47,812 bases of DNA from Clostridia bacterium (GCA_017435865.1 JAFSEF010000079.1:1-47812), one strand, 5' to 3'. Positions 15,241 through 24,998 are shown, counted from the stretch's first letter. A program made the numbers and translations. Notes: generated by a model not told the origin, from the letters alone.

Positions 15241-16822
15241 CAACAAAAGAATCCCCGTCCTGTCGTTGCGTGTCAAAATGGGATTGGTGATTCTCATTGG
15301 CATTGTCACGGGATTGCTTGTGGCAACCATGACCAATATCATTGCCAACAACATTGCAGAAAAATATGTTTTTTCTGAAGAAAAAATGCAGGAAACCATG
15401 AAAAGCAGGCAAAGTGCTTTTCAGGAGTATGTCACACAACGAAATCTCAGTTCACTGGATTCATCCGTCATCAATGCCTGGGCGGAAGAAAACGGCGGTA
15501 TTTCGCTGATGATTTACAAAGAGAACAAGCTGATTCTCAAAACAGGTGAAACCGCAACGACTGTTCCGACTACACAGGTCCCTACAACTGAAATCGATGA
15601 AGAATATCCGTGGGCGGATGATGACAGGCGTCCTCCGCATCCTGAGGATGACCGCAGAGATCCCTATCGTCCCGGTTGGGAGTACTATTGGAATGATCCC
15701 ACTACTGAGGAACCCACTGAAACACCAACGGAAGTCTCCACCGAACCGACAACCGTGGTCTATGAAGTGTTTACCGGGGATGAAAATGACATTGTCTATG
15801 TACAGGAGCCGACACGTTCTGCACTGGAGACCCTGCTGCTGACCAAAGACAGCGGTTATGTTGAAGTGCAGTTCAGCGACGGCAAAGCCATTGTCTGCTT
15901 CATCGACAACACGGCAAAACAGGCAGACGGTATTATCACACTTGTCTCCCTGCTGACATCATTTATTACATTCGCAGTTCTGATTCTCATATACTATACA
16001 AAAAAGGTCAATCAGGTCGTCTCACTTGCCCATACGGTGCACCGTGTCGGTGACGGTGAACTTGATCTTCCCGTACACGCACAAGGCAGTGACGAAATCG
16101 CTCTGCTTGCTGACGAAGTGGATGCAATGCGTTGTTCGGTTGCCGAAAAAATAGAAAACGAAAAACAGGCATCCGCTGCGGCAAATGAACTGGTCACAAC
16201 CATGTCACATGATATCCGCACACCTCTGACAGCATTAATCGGATATCTCGATCTGCTGGAAGAAAACAACGCAGCCAAAAACAATGACGACAAAAAATAC
16301 ATTGAAGCCTGCCGTTCAAAAGCACAGCAGCTCAAAAATCTGTCTGACCGTTTGTTCAATTATTTCCTTGTATACGGTCACACCATGACCACACAGCCAC
16401 CCGAATACATTGATGCACAGATTTTCCTTGCACAGGTACTGGGTGAACAGGCACAGTATTTGTTGAGCAACGGCTTGTCGGTACAATATACACCGTATGA
16501 AAAAAGCGGTCTGTTTTATATTGATGCCAATGAAGTCTGCCGCGTATTTGACAATGTATTTTCAAATATTGTCCGCTATGCTGACCGTGACTATCCTGTC
16601 TTTATTTCCACACAACTGCATAAAGATTCTCTTGTTATCGGCATTGAAAACAGAATCAATGAACATGCGGAACACAACGAAAGCAGCGGACTGGGACTGA
16701 AAATCTGTTCACGTGTCATGCAGCAGTGCGGCGGTTCGTTTGCCGCAAGTCAGGACGATGGTGCGTTCAGTGCCACCCTGATGCTGCCGTTGTACAAAGA
16801 CGAAAACAGAAAAAATACCTGA
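15230..16822 (+). CDS. Sensor histidine kinase with Thr/Pro-rich outer domain
   Basis: Membrane sensor partner of the preceding regulator. The suggested start is a TTG after GGAAGGGGG, 11 bp inside the regulator gene (530 residues). An ATG 60 bp earlier is an alternative without a clear ribosome binding site. TM1 covers about 18-38, the outer region 39-234 and TM2 235-257. HAMP follows, then HisKA with H327 (MSHDIRTPL), an N-box near N442 and the G-box SSGLGL at 485-490. The outer region contains a low-complexity stretch (about 106-180) rich in Thr, Pro, Glu and Asp with PTT repeats, probably a flexible spacer in the cell wall. The signal is unknown. Confidence 0.9.
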   Translation: MGHNNKRIPVLSLRVKMGLVILIGIVTGLLVATMTNIIANNIAEKYVFSEEKMQETMKSRQSAFQEYVTQRNLSSLDSSVINAWAEENGGISLMIYKENKLILKTGETATTVPTTQVPTTEIDEEYPWADDDRRPPHPEDDRRDPYRPGWEYYWNDPTTEEPTETPTEVSTEPTTVVYEVFTGDENDIVYVQEPTRSALETLLLTKDSGYVEVQFSDGKAIVCFIDNTAKQADGIITLVSLLTSFITFAVLILIYYTKKVNQVVSLAHTVHRVGDGELDLPVHAQGSDEIALLADEVDAMRCSVAEKIENEKQASAAANELVTTMSHDIRTPLTALIGYLDLLEENNAAKNNDDKKYIEACRSKAQQLKNLSDRLFNYFLVYGHTMTTQPPEYIDAQIFLAQVLGEQAQYLLSNGLSVQYTPYEKSGLFYIDANEVCRVFDNVFSNIVRYADRDYPVFISTQLHKDSLVIGIENRINEHAEHNESSGLGLKICSRVMQQCGGSFAASQDDGAFSATLMLPLYKDENRKNT

Positions 16823-16861
16823 TCTGACTTTCTATTTCAACATTACAAAGGAGTATATTCC

Positions 16862-17368
16862 ATGCTTTGCCGAAACTGTTCAAAAAAAGAAGCCACCACA
16901 CACATCAGAAGTATAATTGCAGGTGAAACTGCCGAAACTCATTTGTGTGCAGAATGTGCTGCTGCCCTCGGCTATACAAACGTATTTCCGTTTTTCGGCG
17001 GTTCCGTGGGTGATCTTGTTTTCGGCACGCTCCGCAATGCTTCCGCGGTCAGCACGCTCAGTAGCAAGGTTTTGCGCTGCGAACACTGCGGCTGCTCTTT
17101 TGAAGACATCGCAAACAGCGGCTCGCCCGGCTGTCCGGATTGCTACAGAGTTTTTTATGATAAGCTGCTGCCGGGGATTCAACGTATTCACGGCAAAGCA
17201 CCGTATGTCGGCAAAGTGGCAGGCGGTGCAGGTGAAGATGTGAAGCTTGCACACCGCAAAGCGTTGCTCAAAGACCTTCTCAACCGTGCCATTGACGATC
17301 AGAACTTTGAACGGGCAGCACAGCTTCGTGACGAAATAAGAGAACTGGAGGCACGCAAAAATGGCTGA
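16862..17368 (+). CDS. mcsA: McsA-like zinc protein, activator of McsB
   Basis: In Bacillus, McsA activates the protein-arginine kinase McsB. This 168-residue version has two four-Cys zinc sites (C3, C6, C29, C32 and C73, C76, C91, C94) and a C-terminal UVR motif (about 133-166, NFERAAQLRDEIREL). The layout matches McsA. CAAAGGAG precedes the ATG. It overlaps mcsB by 8 bp (ATGGCTGA). CtsR, the usual first gene of this operon in Bacillus, is absent: the sensor kinase gene lies directly upstream. No CtsR-type tandem operator is seen in front. Confidence 0.92.
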   Translation: MLCRNCSKKEATTHIRSIIAGETAETHLCAECAAALGYTNVFPFFGGSVGDLVFGTLRNASAVSTLSSKVLRCEHCGCSFEDIANSGSPGCPDCYRVFYDKLLPGIQRIHGKAPYVGKVAGGAGEDVKLAHRKALLKDLLNRAIDDQNFERAAQLRDEIRELEARKNG

Positions 17369-18380
17369 GACAAGAAAATGGTTTACAGACACAGGCAGCC
17401 ACGGAGACGTAGTGCTTTCCACACGCGTGCGTCTTGCCCGTAACTTTGCAGGTGTTCCGTTTCCGTCCAGATTGCCGGAAGATATGATTGCACAACTCAA
17501 TGCGGCCGTTTGGGCAACGGCACAAAAAATGAATGACTTTGATTTTTCTGTCATTCAGATGGATTCCCTGCAGGCATATGAAGCGGTTGCACTGGCAGAA
17601 AGACATCTTATCAGTGCCGATTTTGCCGCCGCAAGAGACAACCGCGTGCTTTTGCTGACACCCGATGAATCCGTCGCAGTAATGGTCAACGAAAGCGACC
17701 ACCTGCGTATGCAGGTTCTCAACGGCGGTCTTTCACTGGAACGCACATACAGGACTGCAGATCAGCTGGATGATGCTTTTGATGCAGCTTTTCCGTTTGC
17801 CTTTGATGAACGGCTCGGCTTTCTGACAAAAAATCCCGCCGACCTCGGAACAGGCATGAGAGCTTCGGTGCTGCTGCACCTGCCTGCTCTTTCCGCCCAG
17901 GGGAGCATGATCCGTTTTTCATCCACCGCATCCAAACTCGGTCTTTCCGTACGCGGTGTGTTCGGTGAAGGCGGTCCTGCAAGAGGAGACCTGTATTTGC
18001 TGAGCAATCAGGTCACCATGGGATTGCCCGAACAGACGGCATTGCAGAATCTGGAAACCATTGCATTGCAGCTTGCAACCCGCGAACGTACAGCTGCAGA
18101 ACAGTATGTAACAGACCTGACAGTACAGGATCGCATCCGTCGTGCACACGGTGTGCTGCTGAATGCCATGCTGCTGCCGACCGATGAAATGCTGGATGCT
18201 CTTTCACTGGTTCGCCTGGGTACATTGTACGGTTTGCTGTCTGTTTCCACGGAAGCCGTGAACGAAATGTTCATTTCCATGCAACCCGCCAATATAAATG
18301 TTATGGCAGGCATGAGTCTGCCGAAAACGGAACGTGATGTGCTGCGTGCTCGCATCGTCCGTGCAAAACTCGGAGCATAA
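17361..18380 (+). CDS. mcsB: McsB-like protein-arginine kinase with altered catalytic residues
   Basis: McsB phosphorylates arginines on proteins to mark them for ClpCP. The 339-residue protein aligns by motif with phosphagen kinases. ATP-phosphate arginines are kept: STRVRLAR (R22, R24), DHLR (R116), GTGMRASV (R167) and VRG (R198). E203 (FGEG) is also kept. Two key guanidino-site residues differ, however: NEEDH reads NESDH (catalytic Glu replaced by S112) and CPTN reads NPAD (catalytic Cys replaced by N158). The C-terminal RDVLRA (325-330) matches the RDxxRA phosphoarginine-pocket motif. It may therefore bind phosphoarginine or ClpC without being an active kinase. The gene name reflects homology and context. 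Confidence 0.9.
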   Translation: MAETRKWFTDTGSHGDVVLSTRVRLARNFAGVPFPSRLPEDMIAQLNAAVWATAQKMNDFDFSVIQMDSLQAYEAVALAERHLISADFAAARDNRVLLLTPDESVAVMVNESDHLRMQVLNGGLSLERTYRTADQLDDAFDAAFPFAFDERLGFLTKNPADLGTGMRASVLLHLPALSAQGSMIRFSSTASKLGLSVRGVFGEGGPARGDLYLLSNQVTMGLPEQTALQNLETIALQLATRERTAAEQYVTDLTVQDRIRRAHGVLLNAMLLPTDEMLDALSLVRLGTLYGLLSVSTEAVNEMFISMQPANINVMAGMSLPKTERDVLRARIVRAKLGA

Positions 18381-18417
18381 AATCAACGGAAACAACCAAA
18401 AGTAAAGAAGTGTACAT

Positions 18418-18457
18418 AGTCCGTCCGAAGGGATTCGCCGTCGGATGGACTCTTTTT
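18418..18457 (+). terminator. Terminator or attenuator between mcsB and clpC
   Basis: An 11-bp stem with one G-T pair (18418-18428 with 18441-18451) and a 12-nt loop is followed by CTTTTT. Only 35 bp separate it from clpC, too short for another promoter downstream. Transcripts starting in mcsA or mcsB must therefore read through it to reach clpC. Confidence 0.8.
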
Positions 18458-18485
18458 AACCTCAAACGAAAAAGGAGCCGAAGCT

Positions 18486-20933
18486 ATGTACAAATTTTCA
18501 GGTTTTTCCGAAAAGGCAAATGTTGCCCTGAACAACGCTGTCCATGCCGCCGAAGATATGGGACACACCTACATCGGAAGCGAGCACATTCTCATGGGGA
18601 TGCTCAAGGATCCGTCAAGTCCTGCCGCCGTTGTGCTGTTGCGGTACCGTATCACCGCACAACGTGCATCCGACCACATCCGGTCATCCATCGGCATGGG
18701 TGTGCCGACACAGCTTACAGGTGAAGATTTTACCCCGAAAGCACGCAGAATTGTTGAAAACGCACTGCACGCTGCCTCCTGTGCAGGTCATTCGCTTGCA
18801 GGTACGGAGCATATTTTAGGTGCCATATTGCGTGATCCACAGTGTTTTGCCTGCCTTGTCATCACGTCCCTCGGAGCACAGCCGTCCGAACTTGCCTCGG
18901 CACTTGCAGGCGAAGGTGAAACGGAACACACCGCCACAACAAACGCAAAAACCGCAAAACCGCACTGTCCGCAGCCGATGCTCGAAAAATACGGCAAAGA
19001 TCTGACCGCTGTTGCCATGCGTGGAGAAATCGATCCCGTCATCGGCAGACAAAGTGAAATTGAACGCATGACAGGCATTCTTTGCCGCCGCAGCAAAAAC
19101 AATCCATGCCTGATCGGAGAACCCGGTGTCGGCAAAACCGCCGTGGCAGAAGGTCTTGCAAGCCGCATTGCAAAGGGGGATGTGCCTGATCTTCTGCGTG
19201 AAAAGAGAATTGTTTCTCTCGACCTGACCGCCATGGTGGCAGGTGCAAAATACAGGGGTGATTTTGAAGAACGCATCAAAACGGTCATTCAGGAGGTCAT
19301 TGCCGACACAAATGTCATTCTGTTCATTGATGAACTGCACAATATTGTCGGTGCAGGCTCCGCTGAAGGTGCAGTCGATGCCGCAAACATTCTCAAACCC
19401 ATGCTGGCAAGAGGTGAATTGCAGATCATTGGTGCAACGACGGTGGAAGAATACAGAAAAAACATCGAAAAGGATGCCGCTCTTGAACGCAGATTTCAAC
19501 CCATTCTCGTCAATGAGCCGTCTGAAGAACAGACTTTGCAGATTCTGTGCGGACTACGTGAGCGTTATGAACAGCATCACCGTGTACGCATTACCGATGA
19601 AGCGTTACAAGCAGCTGTCCGTTATTCCGTGCGGTATATTGCAGACCGTTTTCTGCCCGACAAGGCAGTGGATCTGATGGATGAAGCAGCGGCACGTGTC
19701 AGAATGAAAACTGCAGCACGTACAGACAGCGTAACCACACTCGAACAACAAATCATGCAGACCGCACAGGCAAAAAATGAAGCCGTCAGAGCACAGGATT
19801 TTGAAAAAGCAACACGTCTTCGCACCGAAGAAAAACAGCTGCAGCATCGTCTTCATGCCGAAAAAATGCGGTACAACGAAAACAAAGCACCCGTCACAAG
19901 ATCCGTCAATGTACAGGACATTGAACGGGTGGTATCGCTGTGGACGGGGATTCCCGTCAATCGTCTGAGCATAGCGGAAAGCAATCACCTGCTGCAACTG
20001 GAAGCAAAGCTGCACGAACGTCTTGTCGGACAGGAAAAAGCGGTGGAAAGCATTGCTGCTGCCATCCGCAGAAGCCGCACGGGATTGAGAAGTCCCAACA
20101 GACCCGTCGGCACATTTTTGTTCTGCGGTCCGTCCGGTGTCGGCAAAACAGAGCTCTGCAAAGCACTTGCTGAGGTTTTGTTCGGAGAAGAAAAGGCATT
20201 GATCCGCATGGATATGTCCGAATTTTCCGAGCAACATGCCGTGTCAAGGCTCATCGGATCTCCGCCCGGCTATGTGGGATTTGAAGAAGCAGGACAACTG
20301 ACCGAGCAAATCCGCCGCAGACCCTACAGCGTGGTTCTGTTTGATGAGATTGAAAAAGGCCATCCCGAAATCTTCAATCTGCTGCTGCAGATTATGGAGG
20401 ACGGCATTCTGACGGATATGCACGGCAGAACGGTTTCTTTCCGCAATGCCGTGGTGATTATGACAAGCAACATCGGTACCAACTCGCTTACAGGCGGCAG
20501 TATCGGATTCGGGGCAGACAACAAAGAGGATGACAATGCAGGTATTGACCTCGCAGCGGACGCACTGCTCAAAAGCAGTTTCCGCCCTGAGTTCATCAAC
20601 CGTATTGACGAAATCATTGTATTTGAAAAACTGACCCGCGAAGATTGTGAAGCCATCACACAACGGCTTCTGTCACAGCTTACAAAACGGATTGAAGAAA
20701 TCGGCATCAACCTGCGGTTTGACCCGTCAGTGTGTACGATGGTGACGGACAAAGGATTTGACCGACGGTACGGGGCAAGAAATCTGCGTCGCACTGTTGC
20801 AAAAGAGATCGAAGATCCGCTGTCCAATCTTTTGCTGCAGAATACCTTGTCAAAACAGCAGCAATACCTGTGTTTTTATAAAGACGGTCAACTGCAGACC
20901 GAAGCCGTCAAAGAGCCTGTAACCGCCGAATAA
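18486..20933 (+). CDS. clpC: ClpC AAA+ unfoldase subunit of ClpCP protease
   Basis: ClpC unfolds proteins for degradation by ClpP. The 815-residue protein has two N-terminal Clp_N repeats (about 1-145) and a first AAA+ domain with Walker A GEPGVGKT (211-218). A middle domain holds a UVR motif ([14 protein letters not shown]). The second AAA+ domain has Walker A GPSGVGKT (548-555). An IGF tripeptide (673-675) lies where ClpC carries its ClpP-docking loop. AAAGGAG precedes the ATG. It follows mcsA-mcsB, as in the Bacillus clpC operon, but across an intrinsic terminator hairpin. Length and motifs are normal. Confidence 0.96.
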   Translation: MYKFSGFSEKANVALNNAVHAAEDMGHTYIGSEHILMGMLKDPSSPAAVVLLRYRITAQRASDHIRSSIGMGVPTQLTGEDFTPKARRIVENALHAASCAGHSLAGTEHILGAILRDPQCFACLVITSLGAQPSELASALAGEGETEHTATTNAKTAKPHCPQPMLEKYGKDLTAVAMRGEIDPVIGRQSEIERMTGILCRRSKNNPCLIGEPGVGKTAVAEGLASRIAKGDVPDLLREKRIVSLDLTAMVAGAKYRGDFEERIKTVIQEVIADTNVILFIDELHNIVGAGSAEGAVDAANILKPMLARGELQIIGATTVEEYRKNIEKDAALERRFQPILVNEPSEEQTLQILCGLRERYEQHHRVRITDEALQAAVRYSVRYIADRFLPDKAVDLMDEAAARVRMKTAARTDSVTTLEQQIMQTAQAKNEAVRAQDFEKATRLRTEEKQLQHRLHAEKMRYNENKAPVTRSVNVQDIERVVSLWTGIPVNRLSIAESNHLLQLEAKLHERLVGQEKAVESIAAAIRRSRTGLRSPNRPVGTFLFCGPSGVGKTELCKALAEVLFGEEKALIRMDMSEFSEQHAVSRLIGSPPGYVGFEEAGQLTEQIRRRPYSVVLFDEIEKGHPEIFNLLLQIMEDGILTDMHGRTVSFRNAVVIMTSNIGTNSLTGGSIGFGADNKEDDNAGIDLAADALLKSSFRPEFINRIDEIIVFEKLTREDCEAITQRLLSQLTKRIEEIGINLRFDPSVCTMVTDKGFDRRYGARNLRRTVAKEIEDPLSNLLLQNTLSKQQQYLCFYKDGQLQTEAVKEPVTAE

Positions 20934-20941
20934 AAGAAAAA

Positions 20942-20978
20942 AAGAACCTCTCCGTAACAGGAAAGGTTCTTGTTGTTT
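20942..20978. terminator. Shared terminator of clpC and murA
   Basis: A 12-bp stem with one mismatch (20942-20953 with 20960-20971) lies between convergent genes. The minus strand has a long T-run and the plus strand TGTTGTTTTG. Confidence 0.88.
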
Positions 20979-20984
20979 TGTTGC

Positions 20985-22271
20985 TTATTCTTCGTCAGGG
21001 AATTCCTTGCGGCAGATATCTGCTCCGCAAGCCTGCAGTTTTTCGACAATGTCTTCATAACCGCGGTCGATATGATAAATATCACCGATGCAGGTTTCGC
21101 CCTCTGCACACAAGCCTGCAATCACCATAGCGGCACCTGCACGCAGGTCATTTGCAATGACAGAAGCACCGTAGAGCTTTTCCACGCCATGAACAATGGC
21201 ATGTTTTCCTTCGATTTCAACTTCCGCTTTCATGCGGCGAAGCTGATTGAGGTAGTTAAAACGGTTGTCCCATACGCTTTCCGTCACAACCGACATACCG
21301 TCGCACATGGCAAGCAGTGTTGTGAACTGCGGCTGCATATCAGTCGGAAAACCGGGATGCGGCAATGTTTTCAGGTTGCAGGGTTTGAGTCTGCCTTCAG
21401 CACAGATACGCACAGAATCATCAAATTCTTCAACCGTAACACCACATTCACGGAGCTTGACGGTAATGGTATCAAGATGCTTGGGGATTACGTTGCGAAT
21501 CAGTACATCACCCTTTGTTGCAGCAGCGGCGACCATGTATGTGCCGGCTTCAATCTGATCGGGAATGATGGAATAATTTGTGCCATGCAGATCCTGTCTG
21601 CCTTCAATGCGGATGGAATTGGTGCCTGCACCCATTACTTTGCATCCCATAAGGTTCAGGAAGTTGGCAAGGTCAACAATATGCGGTTCTCTGGCAGCGT
21701 TTTCAATCACGGTAATGCCGCGTGCACGAACAGCAGCGAGCATGACATTGATGGTAGCACCAACAGAAACTTTGTCAAAATAAATGTAGGACCCGATCAG
21801 CTTATCAGCTTTTGCTTCAATCTTTTCGGGATCAAGAGGCACATTTGCGGGCGGAACCATTGCACCGAGTTCCATAAAACCTTTGATGTGCATATCCATC
21901 GGTCTGGTGCCGCCGAAAACACAGCCACCGGGAGTTGCAACAGATGCATAATTAAAACGACCCAACAATGAACCTGCAAAATAATAAGATGCACGCAAGC
22001 ATTTGGTCAGAGCACTTGACAGGGGTCTGGACTGCACATTGCGGGTATCAATTTCAAGTGTCGATTTATTCAAAAACTTGCAGGTTGCACCTAATTCTTC
22101 CAGGATTTGCACCATCGCAAAAATATCACTGATGCGCGGGACGTTTTCGATAACAAAAACATCACTGGCAAGTACGGTTGCAGGAAGGATGGCAACGGCA
22201 GCATTTTTTGCGCCGCTGATATCAATGGTTCCCGTCAAACGTTTGCCACCGTGAATACAATACTTTTCCAC
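20985..22271 (-). CDS. murA: UDP-N-acetylglucosamine 1-carboxyvinyltransferase
   Basis: MurA transfers enolpyruvate from PEP to UDP-GlcNAc, the first committed step of peptidoglycan synthesis and the fosfomycin target. The 428-residue protein has K22-N23 (SGAKNAAVAILPA), R93 (CLRASYY) and the catalytic C117 in TPGGCVFGGTRPMDMH. The start is a GTG with AAAGGAG at 8 bp. Cys at the catalytic position predicts a fosfomycin-sensitive form by family knowledge. It is monocistronic and ends at the terminator shared with clpC. Confidence 0.96.
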   Translation of the reverse strand: MEKYCIHGGKRLTGTIDISGAKNAAVAILPATVLASDVFVIENVPRISDIFAMVQILEELGATCKFLNKSTLEIDTRNVQSRPLSSALTKCLRASYYFAGSLLGRFNYASVATPGGCVFGGTRPMDMHIKGFMELGAMVPPANVPLDPEKIEAKADKLIGSYIYFDKVSVGATINVMLAAVRARGITVIENAAREPHIVDLANFLNLMGCKVMGAGTNSIRIEGRQDLHGTNYSIIPDQIEAGTYMVAAAATKGDVLIRNVIPKHLDTITVKLRECGVTVEEFDDSVRICAEGRLKPCNLKTLPHPGFPTDMQPQFTTLLAMCDGMSVVTESVWDNRFNYLNQLRRMKAEVEIEGKHAIVHGVEKLYGASVIANDLRAGAAMVIAGLCAEGETCIGDIYHIDRGYEDIVEKLQACGADICRKEFPDEE

Positions 22272-22362
22272 AGCGGTACTCCTTTAAATCTTCATCCATA
22301 TATTCCAAAATAAACTGAACGATCAAAATCATTTGCCTGAAAAGCGACAAAAAACTTTTATT

Positions 22363-22391
22363 ATTATACCATCTATTCAGGAAAAAGAAAA
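22363..22391 (-). promoter_or_regulatory. Weak candidate murA promoter
   Basis: TATAAT on the minus strand (22363-22368) has only a poor -35 (TTTTCT, 22386-22391) at 17 bp. It would give a leader of about 85 nt. Confidence 0.35.
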
Positions 22392-22415
22392 GGGCTTTTT
22401 AAGAAAAATTCAGAG

Positions 22416-22450
22416 AATACGCAAAAAAAAGCGACGATTTTTTGCGTATT
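22416..22450 (-). terminator. Hairpin downstream of luxS, probable terminator
   Basis: A 13-bp perfect stem (22416-22428 with 22438-22450) has A- and T-runs inside the stem rather than after it, so terminator strength is uncertain. Confidence 0.55.
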
Positions 22451-22477
22451 GCGACACTTGTTTATTGGGCAAGCTGC

Positions 22478-22933
22478 TCAATATGTCAGTTTTTGTGTAT
22501 TCCAGTCGGAAATAACGGGCAAAAATGCAGCGGCTTCTGCCTTTGCACCCTGCAGGGAATGATCACGGTAATTGCCGCATTCGACGGCACTGACACCGGG
22601 TATTTCGCCTTCATAATCAGCAATGAAAGCAAACGCATCCGCAGTCATGCGAATAGCCTGTTCATGGGAAATTTTGTCACGCACAAGAAAATAAAATCCC
22701 GTGCGGCAACCCATGGGACCGAAATAAATGACATGGTCCTTGTATTCGGTGTTGCGTACAAATGTAGCAAAAAGATGTTCAACGGTGTGAATGGATGCAT
22801 TGTCCATGACTTCTTCCGTGTTGGGTCTGCGTGTGCGGATGTCGTACGTCACGACATCGCCATCGACACGGGAAATGTACATTCCCTTCTGTAAAACGGT
22901 ATGATCTACCTGAAAGCTTGCAATTTTTTCCAT
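22478..22933 (-). CDS. luxS: S-ribosylhomocysteine lyase (AI-2 synthase)
   Basis: LuxS cleaves S-ribosylhomocysteine to homocysteine and the precursor of autoinducer-2, in the activated methyl cycle. The 151-residue protein carries metal ligands H49 and H53 (IHTVEHLFATF) and C119 (VECGNYRDH), with catalytic E52 and C76 (MGCRTGFY). All active-site residues are present. It lies 11 bp after recG on the same strand and is likely cotranscribed with it. No partner gene (mtnN/pfs) is nearby. Confidence 0.97.
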   Translation of the reverse strand: MEKIASFQVDHTVLQKGMYISRVDGDVVTYDIRTRRPNTEEVMDNASIHTVEHLFATFVRNTEYKDHVIYFGPMGCRTGFYFLVRDKISHEQAIRMTADAFAFIADYEGEIPGVSAVECGNYRDHSLQGAKAEAAAFLPVISDWNTQKLTY

Positions 22934-22944
22934 TGTTTTTCTCC

Positions 22945-24969
22945 TTATGAAATATCGGTAAACAACGCGGCAACCGCTGTTCGCAGTGCGGCGTGTTCTT
23001 TTTTGTCAAGACCGGGGTCGGTTTGCAGAATCTGTTTTGCATCCTGCTGTGCGATGTGAAGAATACGGCTGTCTGTGGTCAGATCCGCAATCTGCAATGT
23101 CGGCAGACCGTGCTGCCTTGCTCCGAAAAAGTCACCGGGACCGCGCAGATGCAGATCTTCGTCGGCAACACGGAAACCGTCATTGGTTTCACAAAGCACC
23201 TTAAAACGGTTGCGTGCGGTTTCGTTGCGGGCATCCGACACAAGCACACAGTGGGATTGCCGCGAACCTCTGCCGATGCGACCACGTAACTGATGCAACT
23301 GTGAAAGACCGAAGCATTCGGCATTTTCTATAACCATCACACTGGAGTTCGGCACGTCAATACCGACTTCCACCACCACCGTACACACAAGCAGCTGAAT
23401 TTCACCGCTTGCAAAACGGCGCATGACATCTTCTTTTTCTTTTGGTTTGATTTTTCCGTGCAAAAGACCGACACGATAGTCCCTGAATTCCTTTTTCTGC
23501 AGGTTTTCATACAATACCTGTGCCGAGACACGTTCGGTTTCCCCTTCTTCAACAAGCGGACAGACAATGTAACCCTGACCGCCATCATCGAGGTGCTTTT
23601 TGATAAAATTATAAAGCCGCGGACGGTAGGAAGTATCCACCGCATAGGTTCTGACGGGTTTTCTGCCTTTTGGCAGCTCGTCCAGAACGCTGATATCCAG
23701 ATCTCCGTAAATGACCAGAGCAACGGTCCGCGGAATGGGTGTCGCAGACATAACGAGTGTATGCGGAGAACAACCTTTGGCACGCAGTTTTGCACGTTGT
23801 TCAACACCGAAACGGTGCTGTTCGTCCGTGATGACAAGTGCAAGGGATGAAAACTCCACATCACTTTGCAGAATAGCATGTGTGCCGATAAGCAGGTCAA
23901 TCTCCCCTGCTGCAAGGGCGGTTTTGATGTTCCGTTTCTGTGCCGCCGTCAGCGTTCCCGTCAGCAAAGCACAACGGATGGGTGTATCTTTAAAGAAGGC
24001 TGCAAATGATTTTGCGTGTTGTTCGGCAAGCACTTCCGTGGGAGCCATAACGGCAGCCTGAAAACCGTTTTTGACGGCAGAATACACAAGTGCAGCCGCA
24101 ACAGCGGTTTTACCCGACCCGACATCACCCTGTAAAAGTCGGTTCATGGGTTTTGTGTGCTTCATATCCTCAACGCACTGTGCAATGGCATTCTGTTGGG
24201 CATTGGTCAGCGTAAAAGGCAGCATGGCAAAAAACTCTTTTGTAAAATCCGTTTGCAGGCTGTTTGCCGTTCCTTCGTTCTTTTCCTGACGGATCTGCAG
24301 CAATCCGAGCTGCAGCACCAGCAGCTCTTCATAAATCAGTCGTCTTCTTGCTGCGGTGATATCATCTTCCGACTGCGGAAAATGGATTTTTTCAATCGCA
24401 TCCCGCAGCGAAAGCAATCTGTATTGTGTCAACAGGCGTTCGGGCAACGTCTCCTGCAGCAGGGACGGGTAGGTATCCAGTGCCGTGCGGACACATTTTG
24501 CGATTGCTTTTGCATTGAGCGAGGGTGTCTGCCGATACACGGGATGCAGCCCCGTACCGCCTTCCGCTTTTACAAAACGCGGTGAAAGCATTTCACGTCC
24601 GCCGTAAACATTGTCCTGCACTTTACCGAAAAACAGATACTCCTGCCCTTCCTCAAGCTGATTCTTCACAAAACGGTTATTGAAAAAAGTGAGTGTCATA
24701 ACCCACGCTCCGTCGGTTACGGTGGTCTTTGTCAGCAATTTGCCGCTGCGTGTACGCATTTCTTCGGGCGGTTGTGCAACAATGGCTTTGATGCAGACCT
24801 GTGTGTCGGGCGGTGCTTCAAAAACAGATACCGTATCTTTCCAGTTTTCGTAGGTACGCGGAAAAAAACGCAGCAAAGAACCGACCGTCTCAACACCGAG
24901 CTTGCTGAACAGCTTGGCTCTTGCCGGTCCGACACCTTTGAGATATTGAATGTGCACGTCTTTTTCCAT
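22945..24969 (-). CDS. recG: ATP-dependent DNA helicase RecG
   Basis: RecG remodels stalled replication forks and Holliday junctions. The 674-residue protein has a helix-hairpin-like start (YLKGVGPARAKLFSKLGV), a wedge OB domain (about 50-140), the Walker A GDVGSGKT (K287), DEQH box (382-385), and helicase motifs V-VI such as QLRGRIGRGSRQS. GAGGAA precedes the ATG. It has its own promoter and is followed closely by luxS. Confidence 0.96.
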   Translation of the reverse strand: MEKDVHIQYLKGVGPARAKLFSKLGVETVGSLLRFFPRTYENWKDTVSVFEAPPDTQVCIKAIVAQPPEEMRTRSGKLLTKTTVTDGAWVMTLTFFNNRFVKNQLEEGQEYLFFGKVQDNVYGGREMLSPRFVKAEGGTGLHPVYRQTPSLNAKAIAKCVRTALDTYPSLLQETLPERLLTQYRLLSLRDAIEKIHFPQSEDDITAARRRLIYEELLVLQLGLLQIRQEKNEGTANSLQTDFTKEFFAMLPFTLTNAQQNAIAQCVEDMKHTKPMNRLLQGDVGSGKTAVAAALVYSAVKNGFQAAVMAPTEVLAEQHAKSFAAFFKDTPIRCALLTGTLTAAQKRNIKTALAAGEIDLLIGTHAILQSDVEFSSLALVITDEQHRFGVEQRAKLRAKGCSPHTLVMSATPIPRTVALVIYGDLDISVLDELPKGRKPVRTYAVDTSYRPRLYNFIKKHLDDGGQGYIVCPLVEEGETERVSAQVLYENLQKKEFRDYRVGLLHGKIKPKEKEDVMRRFASGEIQLLVCTVVVEVGIDVPNSSVMVIENAECFGLSQLHQLRGRIGRGSRQSHCVLVSDARNETARNRFKVLCETNDGFRVADEDLHLRGPGDFFGARQHGLPTLQIADLTTDSRILHIAQQDAKQILQTDPGLDKKEHAALRTAVAALFTDIS

Positions 24970-24998
24970 TGTTTTTCCTCACAGACTTCTCTTTTTTA

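Noticed and set aside
16823-16861. CtsR or CIRCE operator before mcsA
   Set aside because: No tandem GGTCAAA-type repeat and no TTAGCACTC-N9-GAGTGCTAA element is present.
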